Below, one piece after another: positions 14,001 to 27,781 of a DNA stretch of 64,000 nt (positions within the stretch are counted from its first letter, which is position 1; every line of letters starts with the position of its first letter). Position numbers and translations under genes: made by a program. A model generated the notes under the pieces. That model searched no databases. It saw only the letters and a program-made list of their open reading frames with translations, and had not been told where the DNA came from. Origin of the DNA: Euglena gracilis (Eukaryota > Euglenida > Euglenophyceae > Euglenales); the NCBI GenBank assembly GCA_039621445.1, contig CP154957.1:34726227-34790226 (forward strand). Direction: 5' to 3'.

Positions 14001-17000
14001 CGGGGCCCGAGCAACATACGTTACAAGCGGCACACCTGCACGTTTGGCTACAACGAACTTGACGTCCTGCCGGGCCCGAAGGATGTGCAGTTTGGGATGT
14101 TGCACCTTGCCAGCCTCTGGAGTGGAAGGCAAAATGTCTTTGCGTTGCACAAGGGGCTGGCGTGCATTTGAAACACGACGCTCCTGTAATGCCGTGGTTC
14201 CACAAGCAAGCAATCGATTTGGTACTTTCTTTGCGCATTTTGGGGGAGAAAGATGCATAAAACATTCTGCAACAGAAGCTTCCACATCTAATTAAAAATT
14301 GTATGCCAAATTCTGCCCTTGCCTATTTGTACATCACCGCTGCAAGAAAATGGGCAGGTTATTCAATAATTTTGATTTGTTGTTTCTTGCGACATTGCTG
14401 TTGATGTTTCTTCTTCCTTTTGCATGTGAATACACACATTTCAGTTTCACCATCCGTCAGCGCCCAACCCTTGCCATTCATCTGTCTGCTCTTGTCATTG
14501 GCCCAAATTACTGAAACTCTGGACATAAAAACTTGCACTTAAACGACCAAAAAGGCGCTTCCGAAAACCATTCGGAATAACATCCAAAATCCTGCACCAC
14601 AAGTGCCGGAGTGAACACCCCCCCCCCCCAGGAAAACTCCGGGGGTTGTTCCCGCAGTCCAAAAATCCTCCCATGTTTGGGCCTCCTCGGCCGGGTCCAC
14701 TGTGCGTGTGGGGGGGGGGCAGGCCATGTGCCACGGCACATCACCTGGCAGGTTGGCAGGGGCAGTGGTGGGGCTGGCGGAGAAGTAATGCTGGCCGAAC
14801 ACATACAGCAGGGAGTCGTCTGTATGGTCCACGGCGGAGTGGCTGTGACGAAAATGCACGGAACTCTTGGGCCCCTCTTTGGGGGGGACAGCGGGGTCCA
14901 GTGTGAAGAACCCAATCCCACCAACATTAGGTCGGACGTAGTCTGATGCCTACGGAAGCCACTTAAGCACATAAATGCCTATGGACGATAAAAAATCACT
15001 GCCAGCCGTAAGGCAGGGGGAAGAAACAGACTGCAAAGACAATAAATCAAACTGATTCCCTCCAGGGGAAGGTGGCACAAGGTGGACCCTCAAAAAAAGC
15101 AAGTCTGGATTTTGAGAAATATAAAACATGATTCCTAATTTTTTTTTGGAACGTGCTTATTCCAAAAATATGTAATTTACAAGTCAAAAAAATAAAAAAT
15201 TGATGACCAGTTTGGTCCCACGGAAAACCTGGTCAAAAAAATGTGGAATTTTAGCAAATGAGAACTATTACCCAGAAGAAATTGAAAAAAAAACATAAAA
15301 CACCACATGTTTTTTGCCAAAATGGACACAAAACAAAATTGCAAACACAAAAAAAAGCCCCCTGTGTTCTTCCCCCCAGCTGATTCCCACTGGGGGAGGG
15401 GAAGCCATTTGCAAGAATGAGAACCAAACATCCAGAAAATAATGGCACCTGCACAGCACCTCCACCTCCAGCTGGTATTGCTGGAACGCCATGCTGGCCG
15501 CACCGAGGGTGGCGTCGTAGAAGATGTGGGCCTGCGGACCCAACCACTGCCTCCCAGCACAAGGAAAACTGTCTAATCAACACTTCTCACATATCTCTCC
15601 ACCTCACCATGGGTGCACATGTGTGTATATACACATATGTGTGCATATGAACACACGTGTGTATACACCATGGGTGTGCGCATATGTATAGAGGTGTGCA
15701 TCCATACACACAAACGTACATACGTACGGACGTACATACGTACGTACGTACATACATACATACATACATACATACATACATACATACATACATACATACA
15801 TACATACATACATACATACATACATACATACATACATACATACATGCATACATACACACATAAACACATGCATGCATACATGTTCGTATGCATGTATGTA
15901 TGTATGTATGCACGTATGTATGTACGTACGTATGTATGTATGTATGTATGCATGCATGCATGCATGTATGCATGTATGCATGTATGTATGTGTGTGTGTG
16001 TATGTGCTCATGGCTGTCTGTCTGTCTGACTGTCTTTCTGTCTGTCTGTCTGTCTGTCTTTCTGTCTGTTTGTCTGTCTTTCTGTCTTTCTGTCTGTCTG
16101 TCTGTATTCATGTATGTCTCTATCAGGGTTTTTTTAAGACCGGGGGGGAGGGGGGGTCCCCCTACACCCACCCACCCCGTGGGGGCCCCCAGGGGGGGGT
16201 CCCGGGGGACCCACAAAAAATGGACGAAAAATCGCGAAAAATGCTAAAAATAACACTTTTCAAAAATTTTCGGCGGCAAAGCGCCGAAAAGTATATCCCT
16301 CCGGGGGGCCCCCCCCCCCCCGGGGGGGGGGGCTCGGCCGGACCCACCCACCCTCCCCCTCTCCCCCCCCCGGGGGTCCACAACTAAAAAAACCCCTGGT
16401 CTGTATGTGTGTAGGCATGCATGTGTGTGACACGTATGGATGCTATATATGTGTGAAAAACATACCATATGTGGATATACATATACCATATGTGGATATA
16501 CATGCATTCATATCTGCATATACGTGCATGTACCCACACATACATATTCATGAATACACATATATTTTTGAATAAATATATGCAGTATGTATGTAGGTGT
16601 ATATGAATAGGTGGGCTGTATGCGGAGGGGAGGGGACCTGCAGCAGGGTGGTGGAGGGCGGGGGTGGGTAGGCGGGTGAGAAGAGGAACGGTGGGTACGC
16701 CATCTCGGGGTCCTCCAGGTACGTCGCCTCAGACTCGAACATTGCAGCGTGCAGGCTGGCATCACGCCCCAGGGTGATGCCCTTCGCAGGCTCCACCGAC
16801 GCTGCATGTGGTTTCATTGAAACAGGCCAAGAAACATGACCTCTCTGAGCTCCAGATCCAGACCCGAATGGCCGTTGGAAATTTGGCCAGCCCTTTGGCC
16901 TAAAAACAATGCAATTCTTGGTCATGGTCTTGGTCATATCCACCATTTCTTAACTTTTTTGCAACAAATTTCCCGCGGAGACTTTTGAGGCTGTGGGGGT

Positions 17001-20000
17001 GCAGGATTTGGCCCAGAAAATACATGCTCAATGGCTAAAATGGATACATACCCCCGGGATTTTAACCAACTGTATAATATCCATGGGGCTATTCAGGGGA
17101 GGGGTCGCTGAGCTCTTATCTCTTTAGAGTAAGAGCGAAGCTTACCCCCGGGGTTGGGGCCCCCCCCGCCCCCCCCCCCCCCCCTGAGTAGGCAGGGAGG
17201 CCTGAGGATTATCGTTGTGACCAAATTTCCGGGTTCCCAAAGTGAATGGCCTATAGGCTAGGAGACAGTCCCAGGTTTCTAACGCACCCCCATAATAGCC
17301 CTAACTCCCTGCCAGCCCGGAGATATGGCCCGAGCAAAAAAGTTGTGTACCGTTTTTTCTTCCGGGGAAATTGCAGGTCATTTTGGGGTCAAAAAAAAAA
17401 CCGAAAAATTCAAAATATCTCAAAAACGCTGCGGAGTTGAGAAAAAGTAAAGAGGACCTCATTCCACAACTTTGGGACGCCCGATCGATTGGTATGCGCA
17501 GTTTGGGCCAACTCCTCGCCTGGCCCGAGATACGGCCGTTTTGTGGTTTTGGGCCAGTTTTGCCAGTTTTGGCCATTTCGGGCCTGTTCGGGGCCTGAAA
17601 CCATAATTTGGCCGTATCTCGGGCTAGACGAGGAGTTAGGACCCAACCCAAACCAGGGGGTCAATCATGAGGTTTAGGGGGGGGGTTTGACCGTTTTTTG
17701 AGGTTCCCGGGGCCTGGTTGTGCGATTTTGGGCCAGTTTTGGGTATTCGGGGACCCCTGCGGGGGTCCCAGGGCGGCTGGGCGAGGGGGGGTCGGGAGGC
17801 AGGTCCGGACCCAAAATTTTGAAAAATTTTTTTCGCTCAAAAACACTTTTTTTCACTTTAGAACATCAAAAAAAGTGTTTTTGAGCGAAAAAAAATTTCC
17901 GACCCGGACCCCCCCCCCCCATGCCCCCCCTGGCTGGGGCCCGCCCCCCTGGCCGGTGTGGCCATTTTTGGGTCAAAAAGTCGAAAAAAGTCGAAAAATT
18001 TTTTTTTGCCCAAAACCATGATTTTTGACCTCCCGGACCCGAAAAAAGTGTTTTCGAGCCAAAAATGAGCGTTTTTCGACCATCCAGCGCCCCGTTTGGG
18101 GCCGCCAACCCATTGACTTGGGGTCAAAACCGGGCCAAAAAAGTCGAAAAAAATCGAAAATTTTTTTGCCCAAAACGATGTTTTTTGGCCTCTCGGACCC
18201 GAAAAAAGTGTTTTCGAGCCGAAAATGGGCGGTTTTCGACCCGCCAGCGCCCCGTTTTGGGCCCGAAACCAATGGACTTTGGGTCATTTTTGGGCCGAAA
18301 AAGTCGAAAATATCGAATTTTTTTTTGCCCAAAACGATGTTTTTTTTTGCCTCCCGGAAAAAGTGTTTTTGAACTGAAAATGAGCGTTTTTCAACCCGGC
18401 CCCGGCCTGGGCTGGGCAGCCGGCCGAGCCCGGGCCGGGCCGGGCCGGGCCGGGCCGGGGTGGTCTCCCAAAGAGCTCAGCTGTACGTCACACCCTGGTC
18501 GCTGAGCTCTCTTTAGAGTCTCTTTAGAGCAAGAGCGAAGCTTACCCCTGGGGGAAAAGGGGGGGGGTCCAACCCCCCCCCCATCCCCCCCGGGTCGGGG
18601 CCACCAGGAGAACCGGCGGATTATCACCATGATCCTGGCCCAGTTCCCGGATATTTTTTTCAGTTGCGAGCGACTGGATATCTGGCTTCCGAATCACCTC
18701 CATTTGACCCCCAACTCCCCGCCAGGCCCGAGTTTTTCACCCGTGAAGGGGTCCAAACTGGGTAGGATTGGTCCGCCCCCCTCTTCCGCCCCTCTTCCGA
18801 CACGGCCATTTCGCCGGGGCCCAAAAATCGGTTAAAAAATCGATTTTTCGAAAATATCTCGAGAAAATGCACATTATTTCCGGAAGTGTTGGTCTGACGA
18901 AATGTACCCTCGGAGGCCCTCTATCGCCCCCCATTCACCATTTTGGCCGCCGACACACCTGGCCCGTGTTCTGGCACGCTTCTGCGGCCCAAAACGGGCA
19001 TTTTAGGGTGTTTTTTTTGGGCCAAAAAAATCGGGTTTTCCAAAATGTCTCGACAATGAAGCAAAATCAAAGGAAAAGTCTGGAGAGCAAAAATTAAGCT
19101 CTTGGAACGCCCTATCTAACCATGGTTTACTTTCCCCCCAACTCTTCGTGTAGCCCGAGTTACGGCCATTTTTCGGCCCATTTTGGCCCATTCCAGGGGC
19201 CGTTTTCGGGGTCAAAAAATCGATGTTTTCAAAATATCTCGGAAATGAAGCAAAATCAAAGGAAATGTCCGGAGACATTAAATTGAAGCCCTTGGAACGC
19301 CCTATCTAGGGGTATTTTGATTTCCCCGCAACTCCCTGCCTGGCCCGAAATGTCCCAGACATTTTGGGATCAAAAAAGTCAAAAAAATCGAAGTTTTTTT
19401 TGACCGAAACCATGCCTTTTGGCCTCCCGGACCCGGAAAACCTGATTTTGAGCCGAAAATGAGCGTTTTTCGACCCGCCAGCACCCTGTTTTGGGCCGCC
19501 AACCCATGACCGCCAACCCGTTGGCTTTGGGTCGAAACCGGGTCGGAAAATTCGAAAAAATCAAATTTTTTTTTGCCCAAAACGATGTTTTTTTGGCCTC
19601 CCGGACCCAGAGAAACTGTTTCTGAGCCGAAAATGAGCGTTTTTCGACCCCACCCGAAACCTATGGAGTTCGGGTCAAAAACGGGTCAAGAAAGTCGAAA
19701 AATAATAAATTGGGTGTGGGGTGTATGGAGGGGTTAACATTTCATTTAAATTTCAGAACTTACCATAAAATCACTGAAAGTCACTGTAAATTGCAAGACT
19801 GTAATTTTGCGTAATTTATAATTTACATTACACGAAATTTGCAATGCTAGTCTTTCGGCCTTCCATTGCGTGCAAATTCCCTTAAGAGCTCAGCACTATT
19901 CAAAACCTGGTTATCTTGGGGGACCATATATGACATGGACCCTCCGCCCCAGCACTCAGCACTTGCCTACTCAATTTTGTCCTGGCCATTACCACAAATC

Positions 20001-23000
20001 AACACTTTCCACACCAAATTAGGCATTTCAGCCAGGTTAGACACTGACCGTCCAAAAAGCACTCGGAGAAAAGAATATATGAGGGGCAGAGTTCAGATCA
20101 TCTACCCCCCCCCAAATAATACCCCCTGGGATATTTTTTTTTTTTCGCCCGAAGTCCCGGCTCGAGGGGGGGATATTATTTGAGCACCCCAAAATTTTCG
20201 AATTTTTCGAAATCCCGTTGGAGCCAAAATAGCGCCAAAACCCCCCTTTGGGTCATTTTTGTACTTTCTTATAAATTTAGCATCTTTTGGAAGTCAGATG
20301 ATCCAGAAAAGTCGATCCCCCCCCCTAATTTGTTGTCAGAGATTGTGATTTTTACCTACATTTTCAGTTCAAAATCCACGTCTTCGGCCCGAAACCGGGG
20401 GGGGGGGATATTAACCCGGTCGCCGAAGTCGGAGAGGGGGGGGGGTATTATTTGGGGGGGTATTATTTGGGGGGGTATTATTTGGGGGGTTTAGCATTCA
20501 CAACTGGTCATTTAAAGGTTTTCCCCTCAATCACCATTATCTGCGGTGTCTAAGAAAAAAGAGCCTCTCAATGGTGCCAACGTTTTCATAATCTGCAACA
20601 TTCTTCGAAACATATTTTGAACCTAGCACACCTTGGAACTTGACATTCAGCCTTGATATCCAGTGGTTGTTCAACAAGGACGTCGTGGAGGGTAGACCTA
20701 GATGCGCACAGGGACAGGTAACCCCTCGTCTACAGACAGAATCCAACAACCTCCGACCAGTCATGCGATACTCCTCCAAAATCGAAACCACAGAGTTACT
20801 GCACTGCAACTTGTGAGTTGGTCGCCCCCTTGGGAGAAGACGTTTCATCTGCATAGGAGAACGAAGCAGCTGACTTAATTTCAGAGGCGGTGGTTTGTTT
20901 CCAGAATGAGCACCGGCACATGGCCGAGTTTAACACCCGTTTGCACACGCAAACCGTGCAACACCACCCGGCAGCCGGGGTACGGCACAACACACCCAGG
21001 TCACGACCGGTGAGCCTCGGCCGCTGCTGGGCCTCCGCCTCCAGCTGCCGCAGGTGGGCCTCCCGCACGCACGCCACAAGGTACGGCTGGGCCACGACGC
21101 CCCACTGGACCAGCTTGGCGCAGAACGCCACCAGCCGCTGCCGCAGCACGCCGCCACGCCCCCGGCCGCGGCCCCCTGCCACAGGGGGTTGGGGCACCCC
21201 CAGGAATGTGTTTGCCGGGACAGTGTATCGGTGTGCCTCATCCTGAAACAAACAAATACCCCCCCCCCCCCAATCACCAGGCGGGGTGCCAAGTTATTGG
21301 AACAAACTTTTTGCCATGCCCCCCCTCCCTGCCAGGTTATTTGGGCCCTTTTTTTTCAGCGCCATAAAGGAATTTGCCTTAAAAAGGGGGGTGCCAAATT
21401 ACTGGAACCATCTTTTTGCCGCTCCCCCTGCCAAGTTATTCGGCCACTGCCAGGAGCAAGGGCCCCGCCAGGTTGGGGGGGGTTTTCCCTTGATCTTCCG
21501 GTCATTCCCCTCAATTTGGGCAGCTCACCCAACCCTGACCTTGGCGCCAACCATTGCGGCCCCACCCCACCCCACCCCACCCTGACCCCACGCTGGGGGC
21601 GTGGGCGCAGGGCTTGAGGTACGCCAGCAGCGTGAAGAGCGTCGTCTCGTGTAGGAAGGTGGGGTACACGTCCACTGGGGGGCAGGAGGCCAGGCCAAGA
21701 GGACTGCCCCCTCCCCCGTTCGAAAGCCCCACAGCGCTGCCTTCAGGGGTTCGGCTGGTCATGTCCTTGTCCAGGCTGATCAGCTGATTTGGGGGGAGGC
21801 AAAATCAGAGAGTAGCAGATTTTTTTTTGAATTTTGGCAAAATTTGCAATTGTGGGCTTGGGATGTATGTATGTATGTATGTATGTATGTATGTATGTAT
21901 GTATGTATGTATGTATGTATGTATGTATGTATGTATGTATGTATGTATGTATGTATGTATGTATATATGTACGTATGTATGTATGCATGTATGCATGCAT
22001 GTATGTATGTATGTATGTATGTATGTATGTATGTATGTATGTATGTATGTATGTATGTATGTATGTATGTATGTATGCATGTATGTATGTATGTGTGTAT
22101 GTATGTATGCATGTATGTATGCATATATGCATGTATGTCGGTATGTCTGTATGTGTGTGTATATGTGTGTATGTATGTGTGCATGGATGCACACATATAT
22201 ACATATGTATACACCCATGGTGTAAACACACACATATGTGTGTGTGCATCTTCTATACATGCACACACATGTGTATATACATATGTGCACCCATGGTGGG
22301 GTTCTTGGTATTTTATGTCCAAAATATTCGATATTTTTGGAATTGGTAAGTTCTCAAAGTTGCTAATTCTTTGGTGAAAAAATGTGAATGACAGAACAAA
22401 ACATGCACCACTGTGGTGGTACTTTTCTAAGTCCCCTCCAGCAGAAATTTCTACCCTGCTGACACCAAATTTCCTGCATTTTTTTCCCCGCAATTTCCGG
22501 AGTGTTTCTGTGATTTTCCCGCAATTTTTATGAAGGCCTCCAATGTCAATTTCCCCACCACTGCCTATGGGCCGATCCGGACGACACCCAAATTCAAGCA
22601 ACCCCCAAGTTTAAGCAACCAACCCCCTGAGGACCAGGGCAAAATCCAACCTTAAGCAACGTCTGAAAATGCAGGAAAAAATAAAGGAAAATGAACAAAA
22701 ATCCCAGCCCAACCAACCATCAGTAACAAAGCCACCCAAATTTACAATTATTGCTCATTTTTTGCAAATTTTTGAGAACAAACTAATACACTTGCATCTT
22801 CCATTTCAAGTTGGACTGAGGGAGGAAACAGAAAATGCAGAAAATGAAGACCACAGATCAATTGTCAATTAATTGCCAATTACCAAATATCACCCAAACC
22901 AGGAGGGGTCGCAAAAAGCCCACAAATTGAGCAAAGGTCCCCCCTACATCGTTCACCCCCCACCATTTCCTGGTATGCCGCACATACGCACATACGTATG

Positions 23001-26000
23001 TCGAAACATCAGCACACGCCCAGGCATGCACGATAATACAGACCGAGGAGACGATGGAAGACGACCGCCGCCCGGCCGTGCCGCTCCACCAGGTCGGCGA
23101 GGCAGACCAGGGCCGTGGCGCTGAAGGTGATCCCCAGGCGGCACACCAGGCTCGGCCAGGCCCTGCCGCGTGTCACCACGGCCCCCCGGGCAGACCAGGG
23201 ATGGGGCCAACCGCACTCACCGGCCCAGGGGGTGGAGAGCGGGGGGGGGGGGTCGCTTTCAACTTTCAAAAAAACCAGTCAGTCACTTCCAACCAGGGGT
23301 TTTTTAAAGACCGGGGGGAGGGTGAGTCCCCCCACCCACCCACCCCCTGGCAGGGCAGAACGGGAAAGGCCGGGTGGGGGGGGGGGTGGGTCGACCCCCC
23401 CCACCCACCACAGCATTTTCACCAATTTCGGCCAACGGGGATATTGGCCGGGGGAATTTTTGAATTTTTTTTGAAAAACGAACCCAAAATACATGATTTT
23501 TTGATGGAAAACCACATTTTTTCACAAAAAAATCTCAAAATTTTCAGGTTAAAAACTGATAGTTTTTAGGAGGGGGCAAAAAAAAAACGAAGCTCAAAAA
23601 AAATGGACAAAATTTTGGCACAGTCCAATTTTACTGAGATTTTTTTTCTTGGAATTTTTTTTGATTTTCAATGTCTTTTTTGCATCAAAAACCGCTCAAA
23701 ATCAAAATTTCTAGAAAATGTTGATATTTTGGAAGGTGTGAAAAAATGGGGTTTTGGGGGGGATGGGCCCAAAATGGGTCAAAAAAAACACCCGGCGCCG
23801 AAGGCGCCAGGAAATTTTTTTTGGGTCCAAAAATTGGTGCCACCAGAACAACTGGAAGAGGTGGTGGGTGGGGGTCGACCCCCCCCACCCACCCACCATA
23901 CAGGGGGTGGGGGGGGTGGTCGACCCCCCCACCCACCACCCTGGCCGCGAGGCTGTTTCCCGTTCTGCCCTGCCCCTGGGGGGCCCCCTGGGGGGGGGGG
24001 CTCAGCCGGACCCACCCACCCTACCCCCCCTCCCCCCCGGGGGTCCACGACTAAAAAAAAAAAACCCTGCTTCCAACCCCCCACCTCGGGGGGAGGGCCG
24101 GTCACTCAATTCATGTGATTTTTTCAGCTTGCCCAAATTGGTGAAAACGTTTCCCCGCCTTTGACACCTTCTCTTGCAAGAAGAAACCGGATCTCTGGGT
24201 GACCCCCCAACACCGCCCAAATGGCCACTACAGCGTCACGTACTTTCCATACACCGCCAGCCAACAAACACAAAGCCCAAATTTGCAGCAAAGCCTGCAC
24301 CCAAGCCCTCCAGCACGCCCCGAAGCTCCGCGTCGCCCAGGTCGGCCAGGGAGGCGTGGTGCTCGTCTGTAAACTTTGGCAGGGAAACAACACAATGATG
24401 GCTTTGAAGCCAGCTGGTGCTTCGACATGAAACAAAAATTACATGAACTACAAAGAAATACTGCTCGTCAAACCGAACCCAGAAATAATACCACAGCCGA
24501 AATAAAAATCCTAAAAATCTCAGAAAGAGGTGGGTGTTCACAACAGGTGGAAAAACATTTGAGGTAAATGACGTAAAGAATTGAGGTCATGCTGTCGCCA
24601 TCTGTGCCTGGTTGTGACCCTTGGGAAAACACGACACACACACAGACAGAGACCTGCAGCAGCTTTAAAGCCCCGAAGGTCATCAGCGGGCTGTTGACCA
24701 GCCGGGGCCGCTCCAGAGCGCTGCAGTATGCCAGCAGCTCTGCGGTGGGACAGGTCGAGCCGAGGTGCGAAAGGAATGGCTTCATGAGACATTCCCGGAA
24801 TTCCGAGAAAACCACGACGGCTTCATCTCCGGAGTTCTGCCTCTGTCAGGCCATCCGGAGTAAACCCCACACTGGGGGATTGAGAAATTCATGCGATGAG
24901 GCGCCACGGGGGACACCGAGAGACTGCTGCAGCGTTCGACCCTTCATGGTGGTGGGCCGGAGGTTGGGGACGAGGTGGCGCAGCAGCGGCAAGGGGGAGC
25001 TGGGGACCGCCGGGGCAGCCGACGTGGCCGGGGGGCGCCTGCGGGCGGGGGCAGGGGGGGGGGGGCGCCTGCCGCGATGAAACGATCAACGTGGCAGTGG
25101 CCAAGACGGTGGCGGTGTACGTTGCCCAAGGAAAATTGCACCTGACACGTCTCCGAAATCACTTGACAACGACAACAAAACACCTGGAAAAAATTAGATT
25201 TGGACGTTGAGAGAAAATTTTGGGCTTTTTGGGTCGGTAATAGAAGCATATGAAGCGGTGCTCCGCTTCCCAAAGTCCAATGTGCAATTTAATCACGTGT
25301 GACACAACCGAAGGCATAAAGCAAAAAAACGGTAGAAAAATAATACACTTTATGAACCACACAAAACAGATAACCAATGCGCATCTGTGTACCATGCTGT
25401 TTATTGAACTGTGGGTCAGCTATCAGCTATCTGTTTGCAACTAACATCCTACCAACCACATAGCAGGAGGTGTTTTTGTATAATACCGAGGAAGCGGAAA
25501 ACCGCCTCCTCGTAGAAGTTTTATATTACTCTGTTGCACAAATACACGTAACGAGTAACGATGAGATCCAAACAACCAATTACGGATCATACCCAAAAAG
25601 AGGAGAGTCTACTTGTCGGCGTCCTCTTCACCCGACACCGACGGTGGACACAGTCGGTGTCGGTTGTCACTGTGGGCTGCCGAGGCCGCAAGCAGCGGAA
25701 GCAGGCACTCGTCAGCCCAGTGGCTCCTTGCGCTGCCAGTCTTGGGACAAATCGTATGTGGAGAACAACAAAGACGAAAGAGTTAGGGTTATTGGTCATA
25801 CAAACCGTTGGGCCGTTTGAAATGTCGCGACATGCATCCATAGGGTAGTATGCGTAGCAATAATAAAACCAAAGGAAGCAGCTTTCTGCTTTGTACGCTA
25901 ATAAACCAATTTTATTCAAAAGTGTTATATGGATGAGTAAATTACCCTGTCTATAGAAAAAGGAGGCCAGGCTGGACCGGGTGCATTTCGCTTCACCATG

Positions 26001-27689
26001 CCCCTGAACGGTGTCCAGTCGTCAGGGGTGCACTGACGCCACGGCTTTCGCTGGACTGGGCAGGCAATCGTCCAGGCTTCCCAATGTCGTCACCACAGAA
26101 ATACGGCCTGGACGTTGATTCGAGTTGTCAGTTTGTTTGGTGGTTCAGCAAGAAGTTAATCAGTTGGAAAATCCGCGCTCTCAATTGACACTGTGAACAT
26201 GCAATTAACACCATCAACTGATGTTTATCACATTATACAGGGTTTCTGCTTCAATTTGGACTAGACACAAAACAAACAGGATGTTCTTTGCGGAAGAAGC
26301 AACTGCTCACCCATCGCAGGTGACACAAATGGAATATCATTGGGGATAAGATCGTCCAAGTTGAAGTTTGCTGCTGCATCATCGGCAAGCCATCAGGTGA
26401 CAGAACTGTCACGCAACAAGATGTATCCAATGCCATCACCAAATGATATCAATGACCTGCACCTGAGTACGAGTCCATGAGAAATCCTCTGCAACCTTGC
26501 TGGCTGCAGAGTTTTTTTTATCTGCTAAATCATCTACGTAAACGAGGAGTTTACGAGCGAAAGGGAAGTGTAAAACCGCTTCCCCTACCACTGGCTTCAC
26601 GAACAGCAGCCCGTACCGAAAAAAAGCCGTTCCTTCACGAACCACCCACAACCCTCGCTACTCCTTCCCTTTTCCTGGTGTGAAACCTCTGAACAGTGAC
26701 CATTGAAGCCGCACTTTAGGGCATCGGCTGCCACCGGTGGTGGTAATCCGATGTGGCGGGGACGGCCCACCCCCACCACAACGGGTTTGCTGTGGTTCCA
26801 CCGCCGACAGCCTACTTTCTAGCCTGGACCTATGTTTCCGTGTAGATGAAATACACTTCCAAATTTCTATGTGTTCCGCAACCTGGGGTAGTGACTATGA
26901 TCATGCGGGCAGTCACATCTCAGGTGTAGATATCGTCATCATTCGGGTGGCCAGTTATAGGTTATATGTATACGCTCACGCCAGGCGTATGTACCAAAAT
27001 ATGCGTCTTTAAAAAGCAATTGTGATAACATCGCATATGTACTGAAACTAACGCCAACTGATGCGTCAAGCCGCAACGGTAGCATGGGTGGTGACTGTGA
27101 TCACATGAGCAGTCCGGAAGGGAGGGTAGTGACTGTGATCACGCAGGCAATCAGCTGGTGTTTAGTAGTGAACGTGATCACCCACGTGGTCAAACACACA
27201 CAAAAAAATAATAAAACTTGGGACTGTCATGAGAGGCCAAGCGTTTCTCCACTTTAGCAAAAAAAAGTTCAAAATTCCAGGAAACCAATCCCACAGTTAA
27301 ATCTCGCGAAGGATTTAACTGATGTTTTTGGACAGTTGTGCCAGAAAAGATATTGGTCGATGCACTTGTTCCTGGGATCAAGGGGCTTCCAGCAAATGTG
27401 TCGAGGGTCATTTTCCTGCTGAGCATGTTATGTGTTGTGTGTGGCTGTATGGTGTGAAGAAACGCAAGTTTGGTTTCATGCAAAATTGGTGGACTGGTGG
27501 ACTAAAACTCCCAAAAAGCACAATCTTTCTAATTTTGGGAATTTTTCAAAGTCGAAATCATTTCCCAGCAGAACTTGAAAAAGGCCAGGGTAAAAAACAC
27601 AAAAGTACAAAAAAAGAAGACTGCAAAAAACTCTGCAAATATAACCAAAATAAACTGAAAAAAATGTGTTGTTGATTGTTCCTCCTCCC

Positions 27690-27781
<92 letters not shown>

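Noticed and set aside
15573-16216. Long Cys-Met-Tyr-Val and His-Thr-Tyr-Ile open frames
   Set aside because: TACA/TGTA microsatellite readings; the same occurs at 21.8-22.4 and 42.4-42.9 kb.
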